Part shown: piece by piece, positions 17,882 through 27,402 of the stretch
Layout of the letters: every line of letters begins with the position of its first letter
Position numbering within the stretch: the first letter of the stretch is position 1
NCBI GenBank assembly: GCA_051061015.1
Contig: JBPFEG010000005.1
Span: 1-64,000, forward strand
Origin: Methylomicrobium sp051061015
GTDB taxonomy: Bacteria > Pseudomonadota > Gammaproteobacteria > Methylococcales > Methylomonadaceae
Reading direction: 5' to 3'
DNA: 64,000 nucleotides
Made by a program: the position numbers and the translations under genes
The notes under the pieces: generated by a model
What the model was told of the DNA's origin: nothing
Databases searched by the model: none
What the model saw: only the letters and a program-made list of their open reading frames with translations

Positions 17882-19663
17882 GTGAACAGGTTAAAACAGG
17901 TCAAGATATTCCACTGCCTTCTCGCCTGCATGCTGGCATGGGCCGATATTACATTCGCTCTGGCCGAAAATTCATCCTGTGCAGAAGACGGCGAAACGTA
18001 TATCTGGATCTCTCCCCTCAATCCCAAAGCCGACGAACAGATTAAGATCATGGCTGTGTCGACGGCCGGGCCGGTACCCGAGCTTGCCCTGATCGACGAC
18101 GTGGGACGGCAAGTGCGCTTGCCATCCCGATCCCATGGCGGACCGCCCTGGAGCCGGGTCGCCGCTTTGGAAGGGCTGGCCCGGGGGGCTTATCGGATTG
18201 TGGCCAACCCAAACGGAAGGATTGCTGCCTGCCACCTGCTTATCATCGGCGGATCTGGCACAGAGGAAAAACAGGTAAATTGGGGACTTGCGACCGAAGC
18301 CTTTTATGCCGCCTGGATCGAGGAATTATTTGGTGCGCCGCCCGCCGAGAATCTCAACTTCCCTTCCCTGGAACCGGTATTGCGCAACACCGAGCGCAAT
18401 TTCCTGCATGATTATCTCGGCCTGAACGAAGACCGAAACCTACCGCTCACCCCCGATTGCGCCGACCTGCCTTACGCCCTGCGGGCATATTTTGCCTGGA
18501 AAGTCGGCCTGCCCATCGCGTTCCGAGCCTGCGGACGCGGCTCGGCCAAGGCTCCGCCGCGTTGTGACGCCGCGACCGTCAAGACAGAATTCACCCGCGG
18601 CGCCCTCTCGCAAACCGGCTTCAGAAAGATCAGTACACAACTGGCAAATACCGTGCATTCGGGCTCGGCAAGGACCGTGCTTGAGGACGAGGCTACCGAC
18701 CTGTATCCGATCCCGCTCAGCCGGAAGACGCTCTGGCCGGGCACGGTCTTTGCGGACCCTTACGGTCATGTGCTGGTGCTGGTGGAATGGGTGCCGCAGT
18801 CAGAGGGCCGCCCTGGCCTGTTGCTCGCCGTCGATGCCCAGCCGGACAATTCGGTCGCCCGAAAGCGATTCTGGGAAGGTACTTTCCTGTTCACGCGTGA
18901 TAAAAACGCAGGGCCGGGCTTCAAGGCTTTCCGGCCATTAGTCCGAACGAACTCGGACGGATGGCGGGTGCTATCCAATGAAGAATTGTTCGACCATCCG
19001 GGTTTCACTGGCTTTTCGTTGGAGCAGAATCAACTCACTCCCGACGATTTCTACGCCACACTGGCCAAGCTGATCAACCCTAAAGGGCTTAAGCCCGACC
19101 AAGCTTACGAAGCCATGCTGGCGGCACTGGTAGAACAGATCGAGACTCGTTTGATCTCTGTGGACAACGGCGAGGCATATTTCCGCAACAGTCCCGGCAA
19201 GGTGATCCCCATGCCTGACGGCGCGGCGATTTTTCAAACCCTTGGCCCCTGGGAGGATTATTCCACTCCTTCCAGGGATATGCGTCTGATCATCGCGATC
19301 AATGTGCTGAATGACCTGCCCGAGAAGATCGTACGCCATCACGAATTGTTCATGCTGAATGGAAAAAACCCCGAACAGGCAAAGGCCGAGGTAGAAAAGC
19401 TCCACGCAATACGCACCCTGGAACGACGCATTCGTTATACGCGTACGGACGGCAGTCCCTGGGAGCTATCCATAGCCGAGGTGCTGGCGCGGAAGCCGGC
19501 GTATGAGATGGGCTACAATCCCAACGACTGCGTCGAAAAACGCTGGGGCGCTGAACCGAACACGGAGGAATATTCTACCTGCCGTCGCCACGCACCGGCC
19601 GATCAATACGCAAAAATGAAACAATACCGGATCTGGTTCCGGGAAACGCGAAGACCGGTCTAA
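17882..19663 (+). CDS. Secreted protein with putative Cys-His-Asp (transglutaminase-like) site
   Basis: I do not recognise a named family. The 593-residue protein starts at GTG 17882 with a signal peptide (KIFHCLLACMLAWADITFALA). A block at about 185-330 looks like a papain/transglutaminase/NlpC-type fold: TPDCADLPYALRAYFAWKVG with Cys193, DPYGHVLVLVEWVP with His296, and LLAVDAQPDNSV with Asp318. The order Cys, His, Asp and their local contexts (cysteine at a helix start, 'GHV' on a strand) fit that superfamily. The protein is otherwise rich in cysteines near its C-terminus. It would act in the periplasm or outside the cell. No operon partner is visible. The catalytic call is inference. Confidence 0.55.
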   Translation: MNRLKQVKIFHCLLACMLAWADITFALAENSSCAEDGETYIWISPLNPKADEQIKIMAVSTAGPVPELALIDDVGRQVRLPSRSHGGPPWSRVAALEGLARGAYRIVANPNGRIAACHLLIIGGSGTEEKQVNWGLATEAFYAAWIEELFGAPPAENLNFPSLEPVLRNTERNFLHDYLGLNEDRNLPLTPDCADLPYALRAYFAWKVGLPIAFRACGRGSAKAPPRCDAATVKTEFTRGALSQTGFRKISTQLANTVHSGSARTVLEDEATDLYPIPLSRKTLWPGTVFADPYGHVLVLVEWVPQSEGRPGLLLAVDAQPDNSVARKRFWEGTFLFTRDKNAGPGFKAFRPLVRTNSDGWRVLSNEELFDHPGFTGFSLEQNQLTPDDFYATLAKLINPKGLKPDQAYEAMLAALVEQIETRLISVDNGEAYFRNSPGKVIPMPDGAAIFQTLGPWEDYSTPSRDMRLIIAINVLNDLPEKIVRHHELFMLNGKNPEQAKAEVEKLHAIRTLERRIRYTRTDGSPWELSIAEVLARKPAYEMGYNPNDCVEKRWGAEPNTEEYSTCRRHAPADQYAKMKQYRIWFRETRRPV

Positions 19664-19732
19664 ACAACGTCGGCGATCGAGCTTTGCGGCACAATCAAAC
19701 CGCGCCGGGTCAATAGCTGTAAACAGCCAGGG

Positions 19733-20314
19733 TTACTGACTTTCTTTGTGATGCAGGCTAATTTTAACCAGCGACGCACCCAGAAAAATCATATTAATGC
19801 CCAAAAATAAACCCAACAGCCACTGCGAGCTTTCAGACCAGCTGATCGCAATGATAAACGCAAAAATCAACGCCGTTATGCCGCTGAAAAGAATCAAGCC
19901 CCAATTGGGCAACGGACGCATCATGAAGGCCAAAGAAATTTTAGCCATCCCTTCAAGCGCAAAATACAGCGTGATCAGCATCGTTAATGTAAATACGCCG
20001 GCGGCTGGCTGCGCAATAAACAGATAGCCCACGACCGCCTGCAAAATACCCATGAATAGCCAGGACCCAAAACCGGGCATTCCGGAAAACATCAGGGCTC
20101 GACTGATCTGAATGACTCCACCGAACAGGATGAGCCAACCGAAAAAAATAACAATCGCTACGGAGAATAGCTGAGGCACTACCACCGCGCAAAGTCCGAG
20201 AAGGATAAAAAAAACACCCTCCGCTAAAAATAATTTCCAATGCCTCTGGAAATAATCTTGCATTTGTTGTTGGATGAGTTGAATTTCAATATCGACGTTT
20301 TGCTTCGTATTCAT
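19733..20314 (-). CDS. HdeD family acid-resistance membrane protein
   Basis: The 193-residue protein has six predicted membrane helices and the DUF308/HdeD pattern: WKLFLAEGVFFILLGLCAVVVP, GWLILFGGVIQI, and the repeated glycine-rich helices with GLFLGINMIFLGASL. HdeD in E. coli helps acid resistance at high cell density; in other bacteria it is part of stress islands. An AGGAG site precedes the ATG at 20314. It stands alone. Confidence 0.9.
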   Translation of the reverse strand: MNTKQNVDIEIQLIQQQMQDYFQRHWKLFLAEGVFFILLGLCAVVVPQLFSVAIVIFFGWLILFGGVIQISRALMFSGMPGFGSWLFMGILQAVVGYLFIAQPAAGVFTLTMLITLYFALEGMAKISLAFMMRPLPNWGLILFSGITALIFAFIIAISWSESSQWLLGLFLGINMIFLGASLVKISLHHKESQ

Positions 20315-20769
20315 GAGCCACTCCTGAAATAAGCGCCAAGTACTGGAAACCCTGTTCAGGCATTTCGCAATATTTATTAATAGACAATGAATCAGCGAAG
20401 TTGTTTGCCATCATTATCCCTGCGTGAACACTTGCCGTCCGCATCGAATTATCAATTCGACAAGGTCTACCGCGCTGATGGCACAATCATTCTCATGCAG
20501 TGCTTTATTTTTCAGGAGACCGAAATGGCCATGGAAGGGTACGCGCTGGGGTTGCCTGAGACGGAAAGGATAACGAAACCGGTACTGACGATTAAGTTGA
20601 AACCGCGAATGTAAATTCGACAATACAACCGACGCGGTTGATAAGATGATCGAGGCGGCTAACTTTGAAAATTAGCTAGCCGCGCGCTCTGAGGAAATGA
20701 AAAGTGTAATAAGGAACCGGCGGTTAGGGGCACTATGGCGGACGCTCCGGCGGGAACCCCGGATGCAGC
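20315..20769. other. Non-coding gap between hdeD-like and pit genes
   Basis: A hairpin with stem GCGGCTA (20655-20661) and TAGCCGC (20677-20683) lies in this gap. A short plus-strand open frame (20387-20614) does not resemble any protein and is not called. The last 60 bases before the pit stop codon are GC-rich with short palindromic stretches that could act in termination. Confidence 0.4.
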
Positions 20770-21882
20770 TTAACGAAACAGAAACAGCAGGCTCACCATA
20801 CCCCAGGCCAAACCGCCTGCTGCAGGAATCGTCAGAATCCAGGCCCAGACAATTCGCTCGATCACCGAAAGTTTCAAGGCATGAGGATTCTTCGCGAAAC
20901 CCACACCCATGATCGCCGTTGAAATGCTATGTGTAGTGGAAACCGGCATACCAAAGTGGGCAGCGGCCAGCAATATGGTCGCCGAGCTGGTTTCCGCCGC
21001 GAAACCGTTGATCGGATGCAGCTTGACCATTTTGTGGCCCAGCGTTTTGATGATGCGCCAGCCACCTATCGCAGTGCCCAACGCCATCACTAACGCGCAG
21101 GTCAGAATGATCCAGGTATCGATATCTTTCTCTCCTCCGCTGGGCCGCAAAAATTCGGCCCAGGCAGGCAATTGATCGAGAGTACCCGCGCTGTTGGCGG
21201 TAAAGATTGACAAGGCGATGATCCCCATGGTTTTTTGAGCATCATTACTGCCATGGGCAAACCCCATATAACCGGCCGAAATCAGCTGGGCTTTTCCAAA
21301 CCCAAAATTAATCCATTTCGGACGCACGATCCGGGCCAGTGCCCCGCCCGCGGAATTCATCCCGCTGATGATTGCCATAAGGCCGCCCATGATCACGATA
21401 CCCAGCGTAAAACCGGCAATCGGCGAACTGAACATCGGGATCACGACCTTCCAGAGCAAGCCTTTGTTCTCTGTCCAGACGGCTGCAGTTTTCGACCAGA
21501 TTAATACATCGAAATTATTATTTCCCGCCGCCAGCGCGGCTCCGCATAAACCGCCGATCAATGCATGGCTGGAAGAAGACGGCAATCCCAATGCCCAGGT
21601 AATCAGGTTCCAGATAATCGCCCCGGCCAGCGCGCAGATCAAGACTTCGGAAGTAACCGCGACCAGACTGGTGTCCACTAAGCCCGAAGAAATGGTTTTG
21701 GCCACAGCCGTACCGGACAACGCGCCGAACAAATTCGTAGCGGCCGCGAGAATGACCGCCTGAAAAGGGGTCAGAACTTTGGTGGCGACAACCGTGGCAA
21801 TCGAGTTCGCGGTATCGTGAAATCCGTTGATAAACTCAAAAACCAGTGCTGCCAGGATGACAAGCAAGAGCAGAGTCAGCAT
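20770..21882 (-). CDS. Inorganic phosphate transporter (PiT family)
   Basis: The 370-residue inner-membrane protein has the PiT family signatures in both repeated halves: FINGFHDTANSIATVVATKVL at the N-terminus and GFAHGSNDAQKTMGI in the second half, plus GLPSSSSHALIGGL and GMPVSTTHSISTAIMGVG. PiT carriers move phosphate, often as a metal-phosphate complex, with protons. The gene follows its DUF47 partner by 9 bases in the common arrangement DUF47-pit, so the two are co-transcribed. Confidence 0.95.
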   Translation of the reverse strand: MLTLLLLVILAALVFEFINGFHDTANSIATVVATKVLTPFQAVILAAATNLFGALSGTAVAKTISSGLVDTSLVAVTSEVLICALAGAIIWNLITWALGLPSSSSHALIGGLCGAALAAGNNNFDVLIWSKTAAVWTENKGLLWKVVIPMFSSPIAGFTLGIVIMGGLMAIISGMNSAGGALARIVRPKWINFGFGKAQLISAGYMGFAHGSNDAQKTMGIIALSIFTANSAGTLDQLPAWAEFLRPSGGEKDIDTWIILTCALVMALGTAIGGWRIIKTLGHKMVKLHPINGFAAETSSATILLAAAHFGMPVSTTHSISTAIMGVGFAKNPHALKLSVIERIVWAWILTIPAAGGLAWGMVSLLFLFR

Positions 21883-21891
21883 CGCAACCTT

Positions 21892-22521
21892 TTATGAATT
21901 TTTCAAGACGATATGATAGATCACATTACCGGCGTCCCGGCAACGGTCGATCGCTTTTTCCAAAATTTCGAACAGATTCATCTTGATAAGATAACGGATC
22001 GGATCGGATTCGTTGGTATAGGCATCCTTATATAATTCAAGAATGTGACGGTCCGCCTCGCCTTCGATTGAGTGCAGCTGATCGTTCAATTTTTTGATTC
22101 GATCCAAATCCATCCCGTGGCGCAACAGTCCGACCATTTGCTGTAAAACCTCACAGGCCTGTTCCAGCATGGCGGCGCGGCTGGCGAAATCTACATCGCC
22201 AATACGCACCAAGGCGAGCGTATAACGCTCCGCAAACTTTTCCACGATTTTAGGAATTTTATAGAGGGCGCCATTCAACGCTTCAATATCTTCCCGTTCG
22301 AGCACGGTAACGAAAGTATTGACGAGCTCCTCGCTGATTTGCGCGGCCAAGTCTTTTTCCTTGCGACGTGCCAGTTTAAATTTTTCCAAAGATTGCTGCG
22401 ACGCCGGCGTGCTCAGAAGCTCGATCAACGCCCTGGTCGACGAACGCGCGGATTCCGCACTGGCTTCGAGGAGGGTGTAGAATTTATCGCCCTTGCCGAA
22501 GATAGTTTGCAATGAAAACAT
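21892..22521 (-). CDS. DUF47 (PhoU-like) Pit accessory protein
   Basis: This 209-residue all-helical cytoplasmic protein belongs to the TIGR00153/DUF47 family, distantly related to PhoU. It has typical segments (RRKEKDLAAQISEELVNTF, and EGEADRHILELYKDAYTNESDPI with the acidic E.EAD metal-binding pattern). Such proteins sit next to Pit transporters and are thought to regulate them. It is the first gene of the pair and overlies its own promoter region at 22522 onward. Confidence 0.93.
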   Translation of the reverse strand: MFSLQTIFGKGDKFYTLLEASAESARSSTRALIELLSTPASQQSLEKFKLARRKEKDLAAQISEELVNTFVTVLEREDIEALNGALYKIPKIVEKFAERYTLALVRIGDVDFASRAAMLEQACEVLQQMVGLLRHGMDLDRIKKLNDQLHSIEGEADRHILELYKDAYTNESDPIRYLIKMNLFEILEKAIDRCRDAGNVIYHIVLKNS

Positions 22522-22848
22522 GGATTTTCCTTATTTGTAACCTGTAAGGCATTTGTAATTTATCCCCCATTATCGCATAACCGCCTTCTAAATCTGAGAA
22601 GTTTTGAATTAAGAGCGATTTGCCCGGAATTAAATACCTACACTGATAGCGGTAAAGTTTCATTATGCCGGCATGAGAATCTGCAGAAGACTCAATACCT
22701 GAATTACTGTCGTTTAAGGGAGTTCAGCATTTCGAAAGGGGTGTTTAACAAATTGCCCATTACACTAACGCCAATTATTTGTTGCGCATAAATGGAATCA
22801 TAGAGGAAGATAACGGCTACCGGCATCCGGATTGATATCGAGGAAAAG
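22522..22848. other. Divergent promoter gap
   Basis: An AT-rich 327-base region between the divergent DUF47 and RNase T2 genes. It should hold promoters for both. I see no clear Pho box or other operator, and no gene. The ribosome-binding site of the RNase gene (GAGGAAAAG) is at its right end. Confidence 0.45.
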
Positions 22849-23523
22849 ATGAAAATGAAGACGATCAGAAGGGTTTTATTTGGAATGATGGTGATGGTTT
22901 CCACCATGGCGAGCGCCGGTTGGACGGCTCAAAATGCGCAGGGCTGTGACGATAACAAGGCCGGCCAATTCAAATACTATGTATTGAGCCTGTCATGGTT
23001 GCCGGAATTCTGCCGTTCGCATCCCCAAAACAACGAACCGCAGTGCGGACAGCATCGCGAATTCATCGTACACGGATTATGGCCCGAATGCGGTACCGGC
23101 GGTCCGCAAAACTGCCGTAACGGCGGACAGGCCGATGCCATCGACAAGGAGAAAATCCACGCCTTCATGCCTTCCGATTTTCTGATCCGTCATGAATGGG
23201 AAAAGCACGGCACCTGCAGCGGGCAATCCCGCAGCGCGTATTTCGACTTGACCGGGGCCCTTTTCAACAAGCTTAAATTGCCCCGGCTTGCGGGCGCGCC
23301 TAAAGCTGAAAAAATAGAGGAACTGTTTAGAAACAACAACCCAGGACTCGATGCCGATGAGATCTATCTTTCCTGCGCGGAAAGCGGACCGAAACAGAGC
23401 ACCCGGACGCTTGACGAAGTGCGGATTTGCTTCGAAAAGGATACACACGCGTTTACCCGCTGCGAGGATGCCAATGATACATGCCGGAGGCTCAAGAGAG
23501 TCACGGTTACCCGGCCGAGATAG
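22849..23523 (+). CDS. Ribonuclease T2 family protein (RNase I-like)
   Basis: The 224-residue protein starts with a signal peptide (RRVLFGMMVMVSTMASA) and is periplasmic or secreted. Both catalytic blocks of RNase T2 are intact: FIVHGLWPE (first catalytic His) and HEWEKHGTC (Glu, Lys and second His), with many cysteines for disulfides. RNase T2 enzymes cut single-stranded RNA through 2',3'-cyclic phosphates. The gene stands alone with a good ribosome-binding site. Confidence 0.95.
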   Translation: MKMKTIRRVLFGMMVMVSTMASAGWTAQNAQGCDDNKAGQFKYYVLSLSWLPEFCRSHPQNNEPQCGQHREFIVHGLWPECGTGGPQNCRNGGQADAIDKEKIHAFMPSDFLIRHEWEKHGTCSGQSRSAYFDLTGALFNKLKLPRLAGAPKAEKIEELFRNNNPGLDADEIYLSCAESGPKQSTRTLDEVRICFEKDTHAFTRCEDANDTCRRLKRVTVTRPR

Positions 23524-23691
23524 TACGCGGTTAATGAAAATCTAAATTTTATCTGGCCAGTTAGAAAGAAGAACCTCAAAAATTGATCGGCTCCAATCGG
23601 CAAAGCGGTCAGTCATCCCGTGTTCAGCAAACGGCACGTGGGGATCGAAGTGCCATTTCAACCCCTATCGTATTGATGTTGGACACCCTGT

Positions 23692-23943
23692 TCAAGCCTT
23701 TCCCTGTATTTCAGTAAAAGCATTAGTGCGCGGATAATCCGTCAGACGGCTTTTATGTAAACTTGATGAGTCTACAGGTAACGCCGGTTCTACTGCAGTG
23801 TTCCTCAAGTTATTACTTCCGGCCAGGCTATGTTTTGATAAAAGAGTGAAATCGAAGAGGCTAACTGCCAGCAGCAAAAATATGGCCCAACCTATCAGCC
23901 TGGTTAGTGTCGAAATCGAAACGACCCGTTCATGGGATATCAT
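23692..23943 (-). CDS. Hypothetical small membrane-anchored protein
   Basis: This 83-residue frame starts at ATG 23943, with GGGAG seven bases upstream on the minus strand, which supports translation. The N-terminus has one hydrophobic segment (TRLIGWAIFLLLAVSLFDFTLL), followed by a polar tail. It would be a single-pass membrane protein with the tail outside or inside unresolved. I do not recognise a family. The overlapping plus-strand frame lacks a ribosome-binding site. Confidence 0.45.
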   Translation of the reverse strand: MISHERVVSISTLTRLIGWAIFLLLAVSLFDFTLLSKHSLAGSNNLRNTAVEPALPVDSSSLHKSRLTDYPRTNAFTEIQGKA

Positions 23944-24529
23944 GCTATTCTCCCGTTTGTCTGAGTTAGGAAAAGGCCGCCCAATTAAACCCTACCTGAA
24001 ATTCCTCTCACCCATCTAATCCAGTCCCCATGTCAACAAATTTTGTTGCATAAATAAGTAACCGATTGATTATCAGGGTTTTGTGGGGTTAGATTGGCGT
24101 TTTTCAATTAAATCGATCAGTTAGCGTTTATTTGCGAAACAGCCTATTGAAATCGAAAAGTTATTTTCGACCTAAAGGGAAAAAGCACTAATCATGCCAT
24201 ACCACCTTAATTGATACATCTACTTGAAATACAGGTTTTTTATTAAAAATAACCGATCAATTCAGGGGGGCATTCACGGGTAATAGTTGAAAACAACCTG
24301 CCAAACCGGTGGATATAAACCGGATTTATTTACGACTTGTCATTGCTGCCCCTGCCATATTTACATATCTCCAGGCAGCCCACCTCTTGGAGTGATATAT
24401 AGGCCTATGGCAGATTACCGTTTCAAGCCGATAGATGATTTGGAATTCGGGATTCTATGCGTCACTCTCTGTTTAGCCGCCCCGAAAGACCAAAATTTTC
24501 AATACGCTTACAGGCAGTATCTGCGCTTT
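23944..24529. other. AT-rich non-coding gap
   Basis: About 590 bases with low GC and no supportable gene. A plus-strand open frame (24287-24622) runs into the 3' end of the ABC-type gene and is compositionally unlike a gene. Short similar stretches (ACCGATTGATTA at about 24061 and ACCGATCAATTCA at about 24250) are seen, but I cannot give them a function. Confidence 0.4.
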
Positions 24530-26224
24530 CTAAATCTTCAGTATCCGGTGATGAAAAGCCTGGGCGTCCGGCTGATGAGTAATCGTCAGAATGGCTGCAT
24601 GAGGCAATTCATGGGCCAATAATTTGAGCATTTTCGCCTCGTCATCGGGGGGCAGTGAGTCGAGGGCTTCCTGAACGAAAATCCATTGCGGCCGGTGTAA
24701 TAATGCACGAACCAGGCCTAAATACTGTTGCTGTTCATTGGACAGTACGTCTGCCCAGGCATCGACCCGGTTCAATTGCTTGATGAGGGCTTTTTGTCCT
24801 ACTTGCTCAAGCTTTTTTTCTACCTCGGCCTGAGCAAACGATTCCTTGGTTTTGGGGTAGCAAATGGCTTCAAACAACGACTTTGCAGGCAGGTAGGGCT
24901 TCGGCGGCATAAAAAACGTCGATTGGCCCGCCGGCACTTCAATTTGGCCAGATCCCCAGGGCCACAAACCGGCAACCGCCTTAAACAGCTTTCCGCCATT
25001 ATTGGCTTGATCGGAAATCAGGACATGCTCGCCCGCTTTGATTTGATTATTGACGAATATTGAGAGCATTTCACCTTTCAGGCCTTCCAGTCTGACGTTA
25101 TTGAACGTTAGCGCGGACACATTGGCTTCATTCACGCGGATCTGATGCGAATTCAGATGGGAAATATCATGCTCCAGATGATCAAGAGCTTTCATGAGCC
25201 CTAAAACCCGCTCGACCGATGTGCGCCATTTGGCGATCTGGGCCATGTTGTCGACCGGCCAGGACAAAGCGGAAACCATGTGTTGAAAGGCCTGGACGGA
25301 TTGAATCAACATCCCCAATGAAATTGCGCCGGCGATATAACGTGGCGAGGCGACTAAAATCGGCAAGGCCATGGATGCCACCGAATATCCGGAAGTAAAT
25401 ATCTGAATCCGAATCCAGGCTGCCGTTTGTTCGGCATAGGACGCGATAATCGCTCGAAACGAATCGAGCAGCCGCTGTTGTTCGTTGATCCCACCTCGAA
25501 TAAATGCGATAGCTTGTGAATTATTCTGGATATCGATCAGATCATGCCGGAAATTAGCCTCTTTGGTTTGTCTTGTATGAGTGGCCGATGTCATCGGCTT
25601 ACCCATCCACCAGCCGAAAATCGAAGCGCAGATTGAGTAGCTGATAGAGATCCAGACCAAGTATCCCATCACCGGAAACGAAGCGCTTCCAAACTCAAAT
25701 GTGACTCTTCCGGAAATGCCCCAGAGAATCTGGGCAAAGCTAGCCAACATCAGTACGCAGTAAAAAAATGAATGGCTTAGCCCTATAGCGTCCTCGGTCG
25801 CAATCCGGATGTCCTCTGCGATGCGGCCATCCGGATTGTCATGATCATGTTGGGATAAGAGCGTTATTTGATAATGACGGCCTTGTTGTATCCATTGGGA
25901 AATGACTTTTTCGGTAAGCCATGTCCGCCAACCAATCAATAAACGCCTTTTGACGATTAAATGCACGGTAGTAATCGTCATGCTGCCAAAGAAGATCAGG
26001 ATTAATACGAGGGCCTGGGTTTGTACGCCAGCCATTGATCGCTGTTCAATGGCATCAAAAAGAGCGGCATTCCATTGGGTGATATAGACGGCCAGTTCAA
26101 TTTGCATCACCGTCAGTACGATCAGCAGGACTGTCTCTGTCCATATGGTTAGACGGTTTTTGGAATTCCAGTATGGGCCTGCCAATTCCATAAACTTAAT
26201 AAAAAAATTTTCTTTATGATTCAT
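24530..26224 (-). CDS. SbmA/YddA-type ABC transporter with inactivated ATPase domain
   Basis: The 564-residue protein has the membrane domain of the SbmA/BacA/YddA group (about residues 1-330, with WNAALFDAIEQ and WRTWLTEKVI..W) followed by a nucleotide-binding domain that keeps its fold but not its catalytic residues. Counting from ATG 26224, the Walker A region (404-412) reads SDQANNGGK before LFKAVAGLWPWGSG, so the expected GxxGxGKST has lost its glycines and lysine; the signature LSGGE is LSNEQ (494-498); the Walker B aspartate is Gln518 (WIFVQEA), although Glu519 remains. The frame is intact over its full length, which argues for selection on a non-ATPase role. It may work as a heterodimer or as a proton-driven SbmA-like carrier. 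Substrate unknown. Confidence 0.85.
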   Translation of the reverse strand: MNHKENFFIKFMELAGPYWNSKNRLTIWTETVLLIVLTVMQIELAVYITQWNAALFDAIEQRSMAGVQTQALVLILIFFGSMTITTVHLIVKRRLLIGWRTWLTEKVISQWIQQGRHYQITLLSQHDHDNPDGRIAEDIRIATEDAIGLSHSFFYCVLMLASFAQILWGISGRVTFEFGSASFPVMGYLVWISISYSICASIFGWWMGKPMTSATHTRQTKEANFRHDLIDIQNNSQAIAFIRGGINEQQRLLDSFRAIIASYAEQTAAWIRIQIFTSGYSVASMALPILVASPRYIAGAISLGMLIQSVQAFQHMVSALSWPVDNMAQIAKWRTSVERVLGLMKALDHLEHDISHLNSHQIRVNEANVSALTFNNVRLEGLKGEMLSIFVNNQIKAGEHVLISDQANNGGKLFKAVAGLWPWGSGQIEVPAGQSTFFMPPKPYLPAKSLFEAICYPKTKESFAQAEVEKKLEQVGQKALIKQLNRVDAWADVLSNEQQQYLGLVRALLHRPQWIFVQEALDSLPPDDEAKMLKLLAHELPHAAILTITHQPDAQAFHHRILKI

Positions 26225-26458
26225 CAATGATCATCTCCCGACGAGGAAACCATTTAGAGCTTGCCCTAAAGAGTTTATTTATCTTATGTGTAAGAACAAA
26301 TTCCTAAAAAATTCATTAAGCCTATTCTATACCTACATTGAAATTGAATTGATTGCGGGGCGGACCACAGTAAATAAGTAAAGATTTCGCCATCAGCGCT
26401 TTATTTTCTTGAACATTTATGATAATAAAGACCAATACGCTTACAGGAGGTTGTAGCC

Positions 26459-26749
26459 ATGATTCGACATCTATTGTTTGGACTGATCAAGTTTTTAATG
26501 ATGTCTGTGCCTTTTTTCTCTATGGTGATGATGATCCTCGCCTTATGGGGCGTCGTAGGAAAGACGACCTATACCGATCTTGATACCCCAAAGAAAGGCA
26601 TCGCGTTTAATACCAAAGAGGCTAAAAATTACCTGGTCAACGAGACGAAAATTATTGATCAATGTCCTCAGAAATTAAAGAGTCCGGCAACTGAGCCGGA
26701 AAGGGAAAACCTGAAGCCTGGCAAAATAGACTGGGAGCATATCGCCTAA
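26459..26749 (+). CDS. Hypothetical small membrane protein
   Basis: The 96-residue protein has a strong AGGAGG site before the ATG and one or two N-terminal hydrophobic segments (LLFGLIKFLMMSVPFFSMVMMILALWGVV), followed by a charged tail. I do not recognise a family. It is divergent from the ABC-type gene and stands alone. Confidence 0.6.
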   Translation: MIRHLLFGLIKFLMMSVPFFSMVMMILALWGVVGKTTYTDLDTPKKGIAFNTKEAKNYLVNETKIIDQCPQKLKSPATEPERENLKPGKIDWEHIA

Positions 26750-27402
26750 CCCTTTCCGTATTTTAGTCATAATCGGCCTTAAAAAAGACCTCTTAATAAT
26801 CAGGCCCACAAACCCTCCCTTGCATGAGGTGGGAACGGCTATTATGGCCAGTACTGCGTCAGGATAAAAGCTTTTCAATGCTCATTTTCCTCGGACGCTG
26901 GAAAGTTATGCGCGGCGTTGGTCGGAAGCTAATTTTTAAAATACAAGGGCGAAATCTGGAGGGATATTCATCCCTCGTACCGTCTACTCAAGGGACATAC
27001 AGCTTCCTCCGAGTCGAGCCCCCTCTCCTTCCCTAAACCCATCGTAAGCATCGCTGAGATGGTCCCCGGTAAAATCAACTTGCCAAAGCCGACTTGTTGC
27101 TTGAAAGGCAAACCGGCTTTAATCCCGCAATAACCTAAAAACTGAGCCAACAGTCCTCGTGAAGTCGACGCACCGCCTAATGTATAGCGGTGGTGCCCCC
27201 ACCTGTTTTTGATGAACTTACCTGTTGGGAATCACTCGCTCTAGGAACAACGTCGTTTAACATGGCGTCGGCACACGGTCGGTGCTCTAGCTGAAGAAAG
27301 GAAGAAACCCGTCAAGAACATCTTAATCCCGCAATGAACGCCTTCTTAACAATCGCTATCGAAATTTAATGATGTCCGGTTAACAAACAGCATAGGTGCC
27401 GC
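26750..27402. other. Non-coding gap upstream of hpnN-like gene
   Basis: These 650 bases hold only short open frames on both strands with no ribosome-binding sites and no likeness to known proteins. The composition is uneven, as if made of gene debris, but I could not identify the source. No repeat or RNA gene was recognised. Confidence 0.4.

Noticed and set aside
20387..20614. 75-codon plus-strand frame between hdeD-like and pit genes
   Set aside because: No family likeness and no ribosome-binding site at its first ATG; an internal ATG at 20525 has a fair site but leaves only about 30 residues.
24287..24622. 111-codon plus-strand frame overlapping the ABC-type gene end
   Set aside because: Its last 90 bases are antisense to a real gene and its start has no ribosome-binding site.
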